A DNA stretch of 64,000 nt, taken from contig JAIEOQ010000006.1 in NCBI GenBank assembly GCA_019750335.1, positions 372,001-436,000 on the forward strand, given 5' to 3'. The translations under genes were made by a program, and so were the position numbers. This document shows positions 26,912 to 35,847 of this stretch, piece by piece (positions within the stretch are counted from its first letter, which is position 1; the number at the start of each line of letters is the position of its first letter). Source of the stretch: Candidatus Obscuribacterales bacterium. Its GTDB lineage: Bacteria; Cyanobacteriota; Vampirovibrionia; Obscuribacterales; Obscuribacteraceae. The notes below the pieces were generated by a model. The model saw only the letters and a program-made list of their open reading frames with translations, was not told the DNA's origin and did no database searches.

Positions 26912-27763
26912 CTAACGTTTACGACGTGAGACTTTTAACGGTTGACATTGCGGGCAAAAACAGGTCGAACGACCGGCTAAACGGATCTGTTCGATTAGTG
27001 TTTGGCAGCTGCGACAAGCCAAACCTTTGCGCCCGTAGACATAAGCGTCATGCTGATAGTTACCGTTGATGCCGTTGGCGTCTGTGTAATTGCGTAAGGT
27101 CGAACCGCCTTTGACAATCGCCTTTTCCAAAACTTGGCGAATGGCCGAGATCAGCCGTTCCAGTTCGTCGGGCAAGAGTGAATTAGCTGAGCGATTTGGG
27201 TTGATTCGGCTATGATGCAGTGATTCGTCAGCATAAATATTGCCGATGCCGGCTATGATTGTTTGATCGAGCAAAGCAGCTTTGATCGCTTGTGACTTGC
27301 GTTCAAGTGCCTTAGCTAAATAAGTGGCATTCAAACTTTCCAAAGGTTCAGGACCTAAAATGGCTAAAGTTTCCACAATATCTTCGAAGCTTTTGCCTGA
27401 CGGCACATACCACAAACGTCCGAAAACACGCATATCATCGAAATGCAGTGCTTGACCGTTATCTAAATTGATCTCCACTCTTAAATGGCTGCTTTTCGGA
27501 CTTTTAGGACCAACTACAAGCAGGCGGCCGGACATGCGCAAATGTGCCACCATGCCACAATCTTGATCGAGATGGAACAAGAGATATTTTCCGCGGCGTG
27601 AAATGTGAGCAAAACGTTTGCCAACCAATACTTTGGCGAACTCTTTGGCGCTTGGTGATTCAATGGAAGCGTCGCGCCAAACTTTGACTCGGCTGATAGT
27701 CCGCCCGGGCAATTGTTTTAATAGACCGCGACAAACAGTTTCGACTTCAGGAAGCTCAGGCAT
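26912..27763 (-). CDS. mutM: Formamidopyrimidine-DNA glycosylase
   Basis: A 283-aa enzyme starting MPELPEVETVCRGL, where Pro2 is the Schiff-base nucleophile and Glu3 the partner acid. RRGKYLL supplies the conserved Lys, AGIGNIYADE is the helix-two-turn-helix region, and the C-terminal zinc finger is CRSCQ...FCPQCQ. It removes 8-oxoguanine and ring-opened purines and nicks the strand. It lies 18 bases after the cation antiporter on the same strand, so it is probably co-transcribed. Length is normal. Confidence 0.96.
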   Translation of the reverse strand: MPELPEVETVCRGLLKQLPGRTISRVKVWRDASIESPSAKEFAKVLVGKRFAHISRRGKYLLFHLDQDCGMVAHLRMSGRLLVVGPKSPKSSHLRVEINLDNGQALHFDDMRVFGRLWYVPSGKSFEDIVETLAILGPEPLESLNATYLAKALERKSQAIKAALLDQTIIAGIGNIYADESLHHSRINPNRSANSLLPDELERLISAIRQVLEKAIVKGGSTLRNYTDANGINGNYQHDAYVYGRKGLACRSCQTLIEQIRLAGRSTCFCPQCQPLKVSRRKR

Positions 27764-27781
27764 AAACCACTCGGCTTGACC

Positions 27782-28876
27782 TTAAATAAAATAGAACGCT
27801 GTGCCGAGAATAGCATAGACAGCCAGAAGTTGGACGCCTTCAAGCCAGTTGCATTCACCATCGGTAGCGACATAACCAAGAATAATTACTGAAACGGCGA
27901 TTGAAACCACTTCAAATTCAGTAAAGCAAAGATCCATCGGTTTGCCGATGAGAAAACTAATGAAAACTAGTACCGGTGCGATTAATAAAGCGATTTGCGC
28001 GCCGGAACCCAAAGCGATATTCATCGCTAAATCCATCTTGTTTTTCATGGCCATGACAATTGCCGTGCTGTGCTCAGCAGCATTACCGATGATTGCCACA
28101 AGCACAACACCGATGAAAATTTGGTTCAAATGCAAATCGTGGGCGACATGCTCAACCGTATGCACAAGCATTTCACTGAGAATGCTGACAAAAACTGTTG
28201 TGATCGCCAAAATTGTAATACTTTTTTTGATGCTCCAGCCGGTGGTGCCCATGGCTTCTTCGGCAACGGCATCGACTTCGCGTGTATAAAGATGTTTGTG
28301 CGTACGCAAGCTGAAAACCAGGCTCAAAACATAAACAGCAAAAAGTACGATTGAAATGCCTAATGCCAGCTCGTCTTCGTTCAATGAGTTCTTGTTGAAA
28401 TCATGGAATATGGCCGGCACAACCATGCTGATTGCTGCCAGAGCCAGCAAAGTAGCGGAAGTAGTAGCTGCCGTGCGGTTGAACTGTTGTGTGGGAAATT
28501 TGACGCCGCCGGCTAGCATACTGGCGCCGAGCACTAAAAGTATGTTGCCGATAATCGAACCGGTGATTGAAGCTTTGACTATGTCATATAAGCCGGCTCT
28601 TAAAGCAGCCAGAGCAATGATAAATTCGCAAGCGTTGCCGAAAGTAGCATTTAAAAGACCGCCGACCCCGGCGCCCATGCGATCGGCTAAAAATTCGGTT
28701 GCCCGCCCCATTAACCCAGCCAGGGGGATAATCCCGAGACAAGCCGAGAAAAAGACCAGGGTATGCATTCCTTTGTATTGGGCAAAGAAAGTAATTGGGA
28801 TAAAAATCAGGAGGAGTTCCATCACTCCTAGTCCCCTGAGCAAGTTTTTAATCGATGCCGTATTCAATACGCTCAT
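27782..28876 (-). CDS. Ca2+/H+ antiporter (CaCA superfamily, CAX/ChaA type)
   Basis: A 364-aa protein with about 11 membrane helices and the two CaCA alpha repeats: NATFGNACEFIIALAALRAG (about 79-98) and GNAAEHSTAIVMAMKNKM...GSGAQIALLIAP (about 263-300), where the Glu residues bind the cation. The CAX/ChaA branch exchanges Ca2+ for protons across the inner membrane. Loop residues between the halves are acidic (VDAVAEEAMG). The GAGGA at the start sits too close to the ATG at 28876, so the exact start is not settled. It is upstream of mutM and divergent from the dehydrogenase gene. Confidence 0.92.
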   Translation of the reverse strand: MSVLNTASIKNLLRGLGVMELLLIFIPITFFAQYKGMHTLVFFSACLGIIPLAGLMGRATEFLADRMGAGVGGLLNATFGNACEFIIALAALRAGLYDIVKASITGSIIGNILLVLGASMLAGGVKFPTQQFNRTAATTSATLLALAAISMVVPAIFHDFNKNSLNEDELALGISIVLFAVYVLSLVFSLRTHKHLYTREVDAVAEEAMGTTGWSIKKSITILAITTVFVSILSEMLVHTVEHVAHDLHLNQIFIGVVLVAIIGNAAEHSTAIVMAMKNKMDLAMNIALGSGAQIALLIAPVLVFISFLIGKPMDLCFTEFEVVSIAVSVIILGYVATDGECNWLEGVQLLAVYAILGTAFYFI

Positions 28877-28985
28877 TCCTCTGTCAGAACAGCAATATCA
28901 TAGCCTTTCAGGATATTAAAACCACTGAATGTGGTGGCTCAAAAAAACTTAACCGCCGCGGGCGCTTTGCAGACTGAAACATTTT

Positions 28986-29005
28986 GATATGTCGTGTAAC
29001 ATATC
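28986..29005. promoter_or_regulatory. Small inverted repeat upstream of glutamate dehydrogenase
   Basis: GATATGT and ACATATC, seven perfect base pairs around a six-base centre, lie about 70 bases before the dehydrogenase start in the 195-base divergent gap. It could be an operator. No U-tract follows on either strand, so it is not a terminator. Confidence 0.3.
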
Positions 29006-29060
29006 TCACCACTAACTATTGGCAATCTGGTTTATAACCAGGGATTAAAGATGGAGCAAA

Positions 29061-29067
29061 GAGGAGG
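29061..29067 (+). promoter_or_regulatory. Ribosome binding site that sets the dehydrogenase start
   Basis: GAGGAGG, close to an ideal Shine-Dalgarno sequence, ends four bases before the ATG at 29072. It lies inside the longer frame that begins at ATG 29051, and so argues for the inner start. Confidence 0.6.
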
Positions 29068-29071
29068 CCTC

Positions 29072-30355
29072 ATGTCAGCAACGAAAACGGCGGAGCATCC
29101 AACTATGGAATGCGAAACCGAACAGTTTCTCATGGTCCAACGCCAGCTGGACGAGATCGCCCTGGAAATGGGGCTTGACCCGGAGCTGCACGAGCGCTTG
29201 CGTTACCCGAAAAGAGCTTTGATCGTCACTGTGCCGGTGCGCATGGATGACGGCTCGGTCAAAACTTTCACCGGCTATCGTGTCCATCATGATGTTACCC
29301 TCGGACCGGCAAAAGGCGGCATTCGCTTCCATCCGGAAGTAAGCCTGGGTGAAGTTTCAGCCCTTGCTACTTTGATGACCTGGAAGTGCGCTTTGATGGG
29401 CTTGCCTTACGGCGGAGCTAAAGGCGGTATCCGTTGCGAACCATGGAACCTGTCTGAAGGCGAAAAAGAAAGACTTACCAGACGTTATACGTCCGAAATC
29501 ATCTCTTTAATCGGACCGGACAAAGACATTCCCGCCCCGGATATGTATACCAACGAACAAACCATGGCTTGGATCATGGATACCTACAGTATTAACGTCG
29601 GTCATTCGGTGCCGTCGGTCGTTACCGGTAAACCGGTTTCAATCGGTGGTTCTTTGGGTCGTCATGAGGCTACGGGGCGCGGTGTTGCTTATTGCGTTAA
29701 GCGTGCTGTTGCTCATATCGGCTTAAAAACGCCTGCTCCGACTGTCGCTGTTCAAGGTTTCGGCAATGTCGGCAGCATCGCTGCTCGTCTGTTGCATGAT
29801 TCGGGCTACAAAATTGTCGCTGTTTCGGATGTCCATGGCGGCGTCTATAACAAAGATGGTTTGGATATTCCGCGCCTGCAAGCTTATGTAAGCGAAATGG
29901 GCAAAGTTGCCGGCTTCCCGCATTCGCAGGAAATAAGCAACTCTCAGCTCCTTGAAGTTGTTTGTGACGTGCTTGTTCCGGCTGCGCTGGGCAATCAAAT
30001 CACAACAGCTAATGTTGATCGTTTGCAGTGCAAAATCGTGGTTGAAGGCGCTAACGGACCGACCAGTCCTGAAGCTGATATGAAACTCCATGAAAAAGGT
30101 GTTTTTGTCGTTCCGGACATTCTCGCTAATGCCGGCGGTGTTACCGTCAGCTATTTCGAATGGGTCCAAGGTTTGATGCATCTTTTCTGGACCGAAGCCG
30201 AAGTAAACGAAAAACTCGAACAAATTATGGGACGTGCTTGTGATCAAGTCTTTGAAATGACTAAGAAGAACAAGCTGCGCCCGCGGATGTCGGCATTGCG
30301 CATTGGTGTTGGCCGCTTGGCTGAAGCTAAAAAATTGCGCGGACTGTACCCGTAA
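29072..30355 (+). CDS. gdhA: Glu/Leu/Phe/Val dehydrogenase family, probably NAD(P)-glutamate dehydrogenase
   Basis: A 427-aa protein from ATG 29072. An ATG at 29051 would add seven residues, MEQRGGL. The substrate domain has VRMDDGSVKTFTGYRVHHD, GPAKGGIRFHP, the catalytic-Lys loop PYGGAKGGI and GPDKDIPAPDMYT. The coenzyme domain has VQGFGNVGSIAARLL, and VEGANGPTSPEAD lies further on. It interconverts glutamate and 2-oxoglutarate plus ammonia. The cofactor preference cannot be read safely. It is monocistronic, ended by a strong terminator. Confidence 0.93.
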   Translation: MSATKTAEHPTMECETEQFLMVQRQLDEIALEMGLDPELHERLRYPKRALIVTVPVRMDDGSVKTFTGYRVHHDVTLGPAKGGIRFHPEVSLGEVSALATLMTWKCALMGLPYGGAKGGIRCEPWNLSEGEKERLTRRYTSEIISLIGPDKDIPAPDMYTNEQTMAWIMDTYSINVGHSVPSVVTGKPVSIGGSLGRHEATGRGVAYCVKRAVAHIGLKTPAPTVAVQGFGNVGSIAARLLHDSGYKIVAVSDVHGGVYNKDGLDIPRLQAYVSEMGKVAGFPHSQEISNSQLLEVVCDVLVPAALGNQITTANVDRLQCKIVVEGANGPTSPEADMKLHEKGVFVVPDILANAGGVTVSYFEWVQGLMHLFWTEAEVNEKLEQIMGRACDQVFEMTKKNKLRPRMSALRIGVGRLAEAKKLRGLYP

Positions 30356-30374
30356 TTAAAGCAATCGAAATTAA

Positions 30375-30408
30375 AGAGCCCGGATGAATCACTCATTCGG
30401 GCTCTTTT
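30375..30408 (+). terminator. Rho-independent terminator of glutamate dehydrogenase
   Basis: AGAGCCCGGATGA (30375-30387) pairs with TCATTCGGGCTCT (30393-30405) around a five-base loop, with one G-U pair, and runs into TTTT at 30405-30408. It lies 20 bases after the stop codon. Confidence 0.9.
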
Positions 30409-30425
30409 GATATCAGACGCAGGCT

Positions 30426-30454
30426 TTGACATCGGTTCAAGAGAGTTAAATACT
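30426..30454 (+). promoter_or_regulatory. Predicted sigma70-type promoter of the PATAN protein
   Basis: A perfect -35 TTGACA (30426-30431), a 17-base spacer, and AATACT (30449-30454) as -10. It sits between the dehydrogenase terminator and the next gene, leaving a leader of about 40 bases. Confidence 0.5.
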
Positions 30455-30503
30455 AGGGAACGTGGAACAGAACTTTTAGTGTTCTCTATCGGGCAGTTTG
30501 AGC

Positions 30504-32030
30504 ATGTATCGTCCCAAAGGACCGTCCCCGCAACAACCAGCTATTCACAGAATGCCCAAGCAGCAGGCTATGCCAAGCTTGGATGATTTGGAATTCGTCA
30601 TTCTCGAGGGGAGCAAACGCCCGAATACCCTAGTTGAGCTGCCCTGGGGTAGTGAATCCAGTCAATCTTATTTGCTGACCCTGATGGGCGGTGCTGAGCC
30701 AATCTGGTCTTTATTTATCGGCTCTGATAGCCGTGGTGAGCCTCTTTGGCGTCACTCCACCCGGGATTTGGCCCTTATTCATAGCCTTGTATTTCAGTCC
30801 GTACCGGACGATCATGTTTCCGGCTTTGGTGTTTCAGCCCAGGCGTCTGCTGGCAGTGCTGCAGATACCGGACCTGGCGGTTTTGCTTTTGACGGCAATG
30901 CTAACGCTTCTCTGCAAGGGCGAATTGAAAATATGCAGATGGCTACTTTGTTGCAGTCGATTCAGATGAGCAAAATGACCGGGCGTTTGCAAATAACCGA
31001 TCAATGTATCAGCGCACAAATCTTCTTCAAAGACGGCATGCCGGTGCACGCTAACACAATCGAATCCATAGGCGATCAAGCTTTTGTTGAAATGATGACT
31101 TGGGAGAAAGGGGATTTTCACTTCTTTCCCAACGAAGCAACCGCTGAACAAACGATTCAAAGGCGCATGGAGACTGTAATTCTTGAAGGGATAAGCTTGC
31201 TTGATCAGCTTAAATATCTCGACAGTCAAGGCTTGAAGCTCGAATCGTCATATCTGGTCCGTACAGAAGCGCGGATTAGTCAGGAGCAGTTCAAGGCTAA
31301 GCTGGCTAACGGAGCGCCGATTGACTTAGGTGCGCAGATGTCTTTTTATGAGCAAATCGATAATCGTAGCCGTCTGCTCGACATTCTTTGCCGCCGTCCT
31401 TTGAATAAAGTGGAATGGGCGCCGATTCTCTTTAATCTGATCAGTTGCGGTTTAGTGGCTTTAAGCGATGTCTCGCCTCTTGCCGGAAAAGCCGCAGGGC
31501 TAACTCCTGTAGAGATTGATCCGGCTGTGACCGTAGGTATTTTGCGCTCTTTAGTCCGCTCTGATACGGGCATGTTTACTTATCCGGCTTTTCTTTTCTT
31601 GCTTGAGCAGGAGTTTGCCAAAAGTGTGGTCATGGGACTGCCTTTAACTCTGGTTGTATTTGAAATCAGATTGGCGACAGGCGACTCAATCCAGCCCTTG
31701 CCGATTCCGGCTTTACGTGAAGCGGCCAACCGCCTGGCGGCTCTTAAGCGCCCCTTTGACGTTCTTGGGCATTACGAGACTTTTGATATGGCTCTTTTCT
31801 TGCCGGGCTCGTCTCTGAAAATCGCTCGGACAATCGCTAATAAAGCGGCTTCTGCTTTGCTTAACGCGCCTCTGATTGAAGGAAATCCTGCTCGGCTCTT
31901 GTTGGCAGGTGGTATTGCCGCTTGTCCGGAAGACACTCAAGACCTGGGAAGGCTCATTGCGGCGGCAAAAGAAGCAAAAAATAAAGCTAAAGCTAGCGGG
32001 CAACCAATAAAGCTTTTTTCCGAACTCTAA
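30504..32030 (+). CDS. DUF4388 (PATAN) protein with degenerate GGDEF domain
   Basis: A 508-aa cytoplasmic protein from ATG 30504. A TTG six bases earlier is possible. Residues about 25-100 have no known match. About 132-232 form a DUF4388/PATAN domain: LQGRIENMQMATLLQSIQMSKMTGRL, IFFKDGMPVHA and WEKGDFHFFP. From about 345 the pattern follows a diguanylate cyclase domain (FLFLLEQEFAKS, RPFDVLGHY, ALFLPGSSLKIA, LIAAAKEAKNKAK), but the GGDEF signature reads ETFDM, so c-di-GMP synthesis is not expected. It may be a signalling or scaffolding protein. It has its own predicted promoter. Confidence 0.78.
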   Translation: MYRPKGPSPQQPAIHRMPKQQAMPSLDDLEFVILEGSKRPNTLVELPWGSESSQSYLLTLMGGAEPIWSLFIGSDSRGEPLWRHSTRDLALIHSLVFQSVPDDHVSGFGVSAQASAGSAADTGPGGFAFDGNANASLQGRIENMQMATLLQSIQMSKMTGRLQITDQCISAQIFFKDGMPVHANTIESIGDQAFVEMMTWEKGDFHFFPNEATAEQTIQRRMETVILEGISLLDQLKYLDSQGLKLESSYLVRTEARISQEQFKAKLANGAPIDLGAQMSFYEQIDNRSRLLDILCRRPLNKVEWAPILFNLISCGLVALSDVSPLAGKAAGLTPVEIDPAVTVGILRSLVRSDTGMFTYPAFLFLLEQEFAKSVVMGLPLTLVVFEIRLATGDSIQPLPIPALREAANRLAALKRPFDVLGHYETFDMALFLPGSSLKIARTIANKAASALLNAPLIEGNPARLLLAGGIAACPEDTQDLGRLIAAAKEAKNKAKASGQPIKLFSEL

Positions 32031-32048
32031 GCTCAGGATTAAATGTTC

Positions 32049-32077
32049 TTGACAATCGCTTCCCTGGGAATCAAAAT
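32049..32077 (+). promoter_or_regulatory. Predicted promoter before the 189-aa hypothetical gene
   Basis: TTGACA (32049-32054), a 17-base spacer and CAAAAT (32072-32077), a four-of-six -10. The spacer contains the short dyad TTCCCTGGGAA. No terminator is visible between this and the preceding stop. Confidence 0.4.
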
Positions 32078-32146
32078 AAGTTTCCTGCAATGTTTGGCAC
32101 ATTGATTGGCTGGCGGTTAATTCCATAAATATAAAAAGGGCTTGTA

Positions 32147-32716
32147 ATGACCACTAGGTCTTTGAGCAGTATCTTTTCGCGCCCCTCCGGGCCGGATTTA
32201 GAGTCTAAATCCGCTAACGAACAATCATTGAATATCCTCGACAGCTGGGGTGCTGGGGTGGAAGATCAGGTGTCATTGGACAACTGGATGCCGAACAAAA
32301 TACCTGGTAAGGGCAATGAGGTTCGTGCTAACCAGAACAATGTAATCAGTCTTGATTTTGCTAGCGCTGACGATCAGATTGAATCTGAGATTGAAGCAGA
32401 AGCTCCTGAACAAATTTTTGTTGGTAGTAATGTTGAGGCTTTGAGCCCACTATCTTTGATATACAACAATCTGGATCAAGATAGCGCTACTTCTAAATAT
32501 GTGTCCGAGCGTTTAAGCCAAGAGCTTGGTCGTGACATTAAATTGGACGACAAATATTCGCTTTTAGTGCAGTTCGATAAAAACGGTAATGTAATTGCTT
32601 CAGCTTCGCACCCAAGCGGCATCCGCCGTACACTGATCGCCAGCGAAGACGGCAAAATTACACAACGTGTATCGGCCGGTGGCAAAGAAGTTTTGGTGAT
32701 TCCGCCAATCAGCTAG
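32147..32716 (+). CDS. Hypothetical acidic protein
   Basis: A 189-aa protein, not recognised. The N-terminal two-thirds is polar and acidic, probably disordered (for example DQIESEIEAEAPEQIF). The C-terminal 75 residues are more ordered, with LIYNNLDQDSATSKYVSERLSQELG and two likely beta strands around VQFDKNGNVIASASHPSG. No signal peptide or membrane segment. It is 52 bases before the aminopeptidase start and may share its message. Confidence 0.6.
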   Translation: MTTRSLSSIFSRPSGPDLESKSANEQSLNILDSWGAGVEDQVSLDNWMPNKIPGKGNEVRANQNNVISLDFASADDQIESEIEAEAPEQIFVGSNVEALSPLSLIYNNLDQDSATSKYVSERLSQELGRDIKLDDKYSLLVQFDKNGNVIASASHPSGIRRTLIASEDGKITQRVSAGGKEVLVIPPIS

Positions 32717-32755
32717 GTTTGCCGGGCAAATGCTATCATCTTCAGCACTTTCACC

Positions 32756-32761
32756 GGGAGG
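32756..32761 (+). promoter_or_regulatory. Ribosome binding site that sets the aminopeptidase start at GTG
   Basis: GGGAGG, seven bases before the GTG at 32769. The longer frame from ATG 32730 has no comparable site and would put 13 odd residues before the signal peptide. Confidence 0.65.
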
Positions 32762-32768
32762 TAGTAAG

Positions 32769-35447
32769 GTGCTGAATAAGACAGTCATGTGGAATGCGAA
32801 AAAGCTTTTGCCTTGTTTGGCTCTTAGTTCGTTATTGCTGCCCCTGAATTTAATTGCCAATCCGGTGCAAGCTTTAGGCGGCAAAGTTGCCGGCCGTGCT
32901 CCGGTTGTTTCATACAGACTGCCAATTTATGTGCGCCCTGTTCATTATGAAATGGCTTTCGAGCCTGATGTGCAGAAAGCAACATTCCACGGTAAATCTT
33001 TGGTTGATCTTGAAATAACCAAGCCGTGTCGCAAAATCACTCTTAACGTCAAAGATTTGAGAATCACAAAAGCTAGTATCGCCGGTGGTGACATTGCCGG
33101 TTTGCCGGCCGTTGTCACTTACGAGCGCAAACAAGAGCGTGCGGTTCTCGATTTAGAAGACACGATTCCGGCAGGCAGATATAAGCTGAACTTGACTTTT
33201 GAGGGCAATCTTAACGATAAGCTAGTCGGCTTTTATCGTTCAAAATATAGCGATCACAGCGGTAAAACTCATTATCTGGCTGTTACACAAATGGAACCGA
33301 CTGATGCTCGTCGGATGTTCCCTTGTTTTGACGAGCCGGATTTAAAAGCTACTTTCAAAATCACAGCGACAATTGATCCCGGACAAAAAGCAATCTCTAA
33401 TTCACCGGTGGAAAAAGAATATGTAGACGCGGCTCACAAAAAGCGTATTGTTCGTTTTGCTGAAACACCGAAAATGTCTACATATCTTGTCGCCCTTTTA
33501 ATCGGCGAGTTCAAAGCTAATGAGCCGGTTGTTAGCGACGGTGTTGAAATAAAAGTTTGGAGCGTAGAACGCGATCCGAAACTAGGCAATTACGGGCGTA
33601 ATATGGCAGCGAAAATTTTGCCATACTTGAATTCGTATTTCGGGATCAAATATCCCTGGAAAAAACTTGATTTAATCGCCATTCCGGACTTCGAAGCCGG
33701 CGCCATGGAGAATCCGGCAGCAATCACTTTTCGTGAAACGTTGCTTCTGGCAGATGAAGAACAGATCTCACTTGATGCCAGACAAACTCTGGTTTCTGTA
33801 ATTGCTCATGAAATGGCTCATATGTGGTTCGGTGATTTAGTAACCATGAAATGGTGGGACGATCTTTGGCTCAATGAAGCTTTCGCTACCTGGATGTCGG
33901 TCAAAGCTGTTGCTCATGTCATGCCCGAGTGGGATTTTCTTTCGCAATTCGGCAGCGAGCGCCAAGGCGCTATGCGCACCGATGCTCTGCATTCGAGCCG
34001 CTCGATCCATGCGCCGGTAACTAATCCCAGCGACGCGTTACAAATGTTTGATGAGATTACCTATTCGAAGGGCGCTTCGATATTACGCATGCTTGAAATG
34101 TTTATCGGTGAAGATACTTTCCAAAAAGGCATTCATAACTATCTTAAAGACCATGAGTATGGCAACGCCCGTACCAACGAATTATGGAAAGCTTTGTCAG
34201 CTGTATCCGGGCAACCGATTGAAGCAATGATGGATGGTTGGGCAAATCAACCTGGTTACCCCCTTGTTGCTTTAAGTGCGGCCGGAGAAAACAAATTCAA
34301 TGTCAGTCAAGAAAGATTTTTGTTGGATGGTACAACTTCAAACGAATCTTGGCGAGTACCTTTGCGTGTACGTATGGCCGGAGACCAAGAAATTGTCAAA
34401 CTGCTTGATCAAAAGCAAAGTCAAATTGATTTAGATGGAGAAAAAATTCTGACAGCCAATAGCGGTGGCTATGGTTACTATCGGGTAGCTTATCCTGAGC
34501 CTGTTTTGCGTTCTATCGCTCCGCAAGTAGAGACTAAATTGAACGGTGCTGAGCGACTTGGTCTTTTAAGCGACCAATATGCTTTGGCAGTTGCCGGCAA
34601 AATAAAAGTGCAAGACTATCTCAATCTGCTTAGCGCCTTTAAGAAAGACAGCGATGTTGTCGTTTGGGAGACGTTGTTGCGTCAGCTTTCATTCCTAGAT
34701 CGGTTTGTTTCCAAAGCCGAACGTCCACAGTTTGAAGCTTTTGTACGCTTTTTGCTTGCCGATATTCATAACAAGCTTGGCTGGGAAGCCAGTGCTGATG
34801 AGCGTCCAATGCTTAAAATAATCCGTGGACAAGTAATCGGTACCCTCGGTACCGTGGGGCAAGACAAAAAGATTATTGCTGAAGCGCGCAAAAAATTTGC
34901 CCAATATGTGAAAAAAGCTAATAGCGTCAATCCGGATCTTGTCGATGCCATAACCTCTATTGTTGCTTACAATGGCAGTGTCGCTGATTTTGAAACAATC
35001 AAAACATTATGGAAAAAAGCCGGCAATCCTGAAGTTGAAAAACGTAACTTGTTTGCTTTAAGTGTTTTTCGCGAACCAGCTTTGATTGAACGTTGTTTGA
35101 ATATGACCCTCGATAAAGAAGTTCGTACTCAAGATCAACCGCACTTGTTGCGCTCGTTATTGCATAATGAAGAAGCTAAGTTCAGAGCTTGGGAATTCAT
35201 GCAGAAAAATTGGCTTACAATCAATAAGCTTTATTCGACGCAAATGGTTGCTGGTTTGTCCGCTGGACCGGACACATTTATATCCGAAGAGAAATACAAA
35301 GAGATCAAAGCTTTCTTTGCTACACACAAAGTTGAAGCCGGAGAAAGCGACATCGCTCGCATGCTTGAAAGGCTGCAAATCAATGTTCGCTTTGCCAAAG
35401 GCGCAGCACTTGATCTAAATAAATGGCTCAAAGATTGGAAATCTTAA
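32769..35447 (+). CDS. Secreted M1-family aminopeptidase
   Basis: An 892-aa zinc metallopeptidase with an N-terminal signal (KKLLPCLALSSLLLPLNLIANPVQALG). The M1 substrate motif GAMENPAAITF is followed by the zinc site HEMAH (His347, Glu348, His351) and NEAF with Glu370. TYSKGASILRMLEMFIG and a C-terminal helical ERAP1-like region complete the typical layout. It trims N-terminal residues from peptides, here outside the cytoplasm, so a role in peptide scavenging is likely. The last four bases overlap the convergent small gene. Confidence 0.95.
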   Translation: MLNKTVMWNAKKLLPCLALSSLLLPLNLIANPVQALGGKVAGRAPVVSYRLPIYVRPVHYEMAFEPDVQKATFHGKSLVDLEITKPCRKITLNVKDLRITKASIAGGDIAGLPAVVTYERKQERAVLDLEDTIPAGRYKLNLTFEGNLNDKLVGFYRSKYSDHSGKTHYLAVTQMEPTDARRMFPCFDEPDLKATFKITATIDPGQKAISNSPVEKEYVDAAHKKRIVRFAETPKMSTYLVALLIGEFKANEPVVSDGVEIKVWSVERDPKLGNYGRNMAAKILPYLNSYFGIKYPWKKLDLIAIPDFEAGAMENPAAITFRETLLLADEEQISLDARQTLVSVIAHEMAHMWFGDLVTMKWWDDLWLNEAFATWMSVKAVAHVMPEWDFLSQFGSERQGAMRTDALHSSRSIHAPVTNPSDALQMFDEITYSKGASILRMLEMFIGEDTFQKGIHNYLKDHEYGNARTNELWKALSAVSGQPIEAMMDGWANQPGYPLVALSAAGENKFNVSQERFLLDGTTSNESWRVPLRVRMAGDQEIVKLLDQKQSQIDLDGEKILTANSGGYGYYRVAYPEPVLRSIAPQVETKLNGAERLGLLSDQYALAVAGKIKVQDYLNLLSAFKKDSDVVVWETLLRQLSFLDRFVSKAERPQFEAFVRFLLADIHNKLGWEASADERPMLKIIRGQVIGTLGTVGQDKKIIAEARKKFAQYVKKANSVNPDLVDAITSIVAYNGSVADFETIKTLWKKAGNPEVEKRNLFALSVFREPALIERCLNMTLDKEVRTQDQPHLLRSLLHNEEAKFRAWEFMQKNWLTINKLYSTQMVAGLSAGPDTFISEEKYKEIKAFFATHKVEAGESDIARMLERLQINVRFAKGAALDLNKWLKDWKS

Positions 35448-35728
35448 TTGCCACCGGTATTAGTTGTTGGAATATTGCCAACATTATTGCCTGTGGATCG
35501 CCTCAAATTGGCGTTGCTTGAGCCGCTCATATCCCGCTTGAATAAATTCGGATTGATGCGACCATAATTTGGATTTTTATCCCAATAACTGCTTGGTGGG
35601 AAAATCGAGCGGCTAGGGGTTAAATCCCGGTTCATTGATGAAGCATCGCCATGAGCCCAGGAGCTAAGTGGCATAAAAGCAACCATGCTTAATGCACTGA
35701 GTAAGGGCAAAAAAGTATGTCTGGTCAT
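35444..35728 (-). CDS. Small secreted protein of unknown function
   Basis: A 94-aa protein. MTRHTFLPLLSALSMVAFMPLSSWAHG is a clear signal peptide with cleavage after SWA. The mature part of about 68 residues is polar, rich in Asn, Ser, Pro and Arg, and looks unstructured. Divergent from the DUF1579 gene, convergent with the aminopeptidase by a four-base overlap. The signal peptide is the main support for it being real. Confidence 0.6.
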   Translation of the reverse strand: MTRHTFLPLLSALSMVAFMPLSSWAHGDASSMNRDLTPSRSIFPPSSYWDKNPNYGRINPNLFKRDMSGSSNANLRRSTGNNVGNIPTTNTGGN

Positions 35729-35847
35729 AGTGTATCCCTCGTCTTGGAAGGGACGACGGTAATAATTTTGTATGGTTCCGGATCGGTTTTTATTTTGATA
35801 AAAACTCTACATGCTATTCTTTGGCAACAAATTTGCGAGGGAAAGCC

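Noticed and set aside
28921..28935. ACCAC...GTGGT hairpin near the antiporter start
   Set aside because: The stem is only five base pairs, it lies upstream of both divergent genes, and no U-tract follows.
31713..32126. 137-codon minus-strand open frame over the end of the PATAN/GGDEF-like gene
   Set aside because: It is a shadow of a gene with recognisable domains, and its own translation shows no signal or motif.
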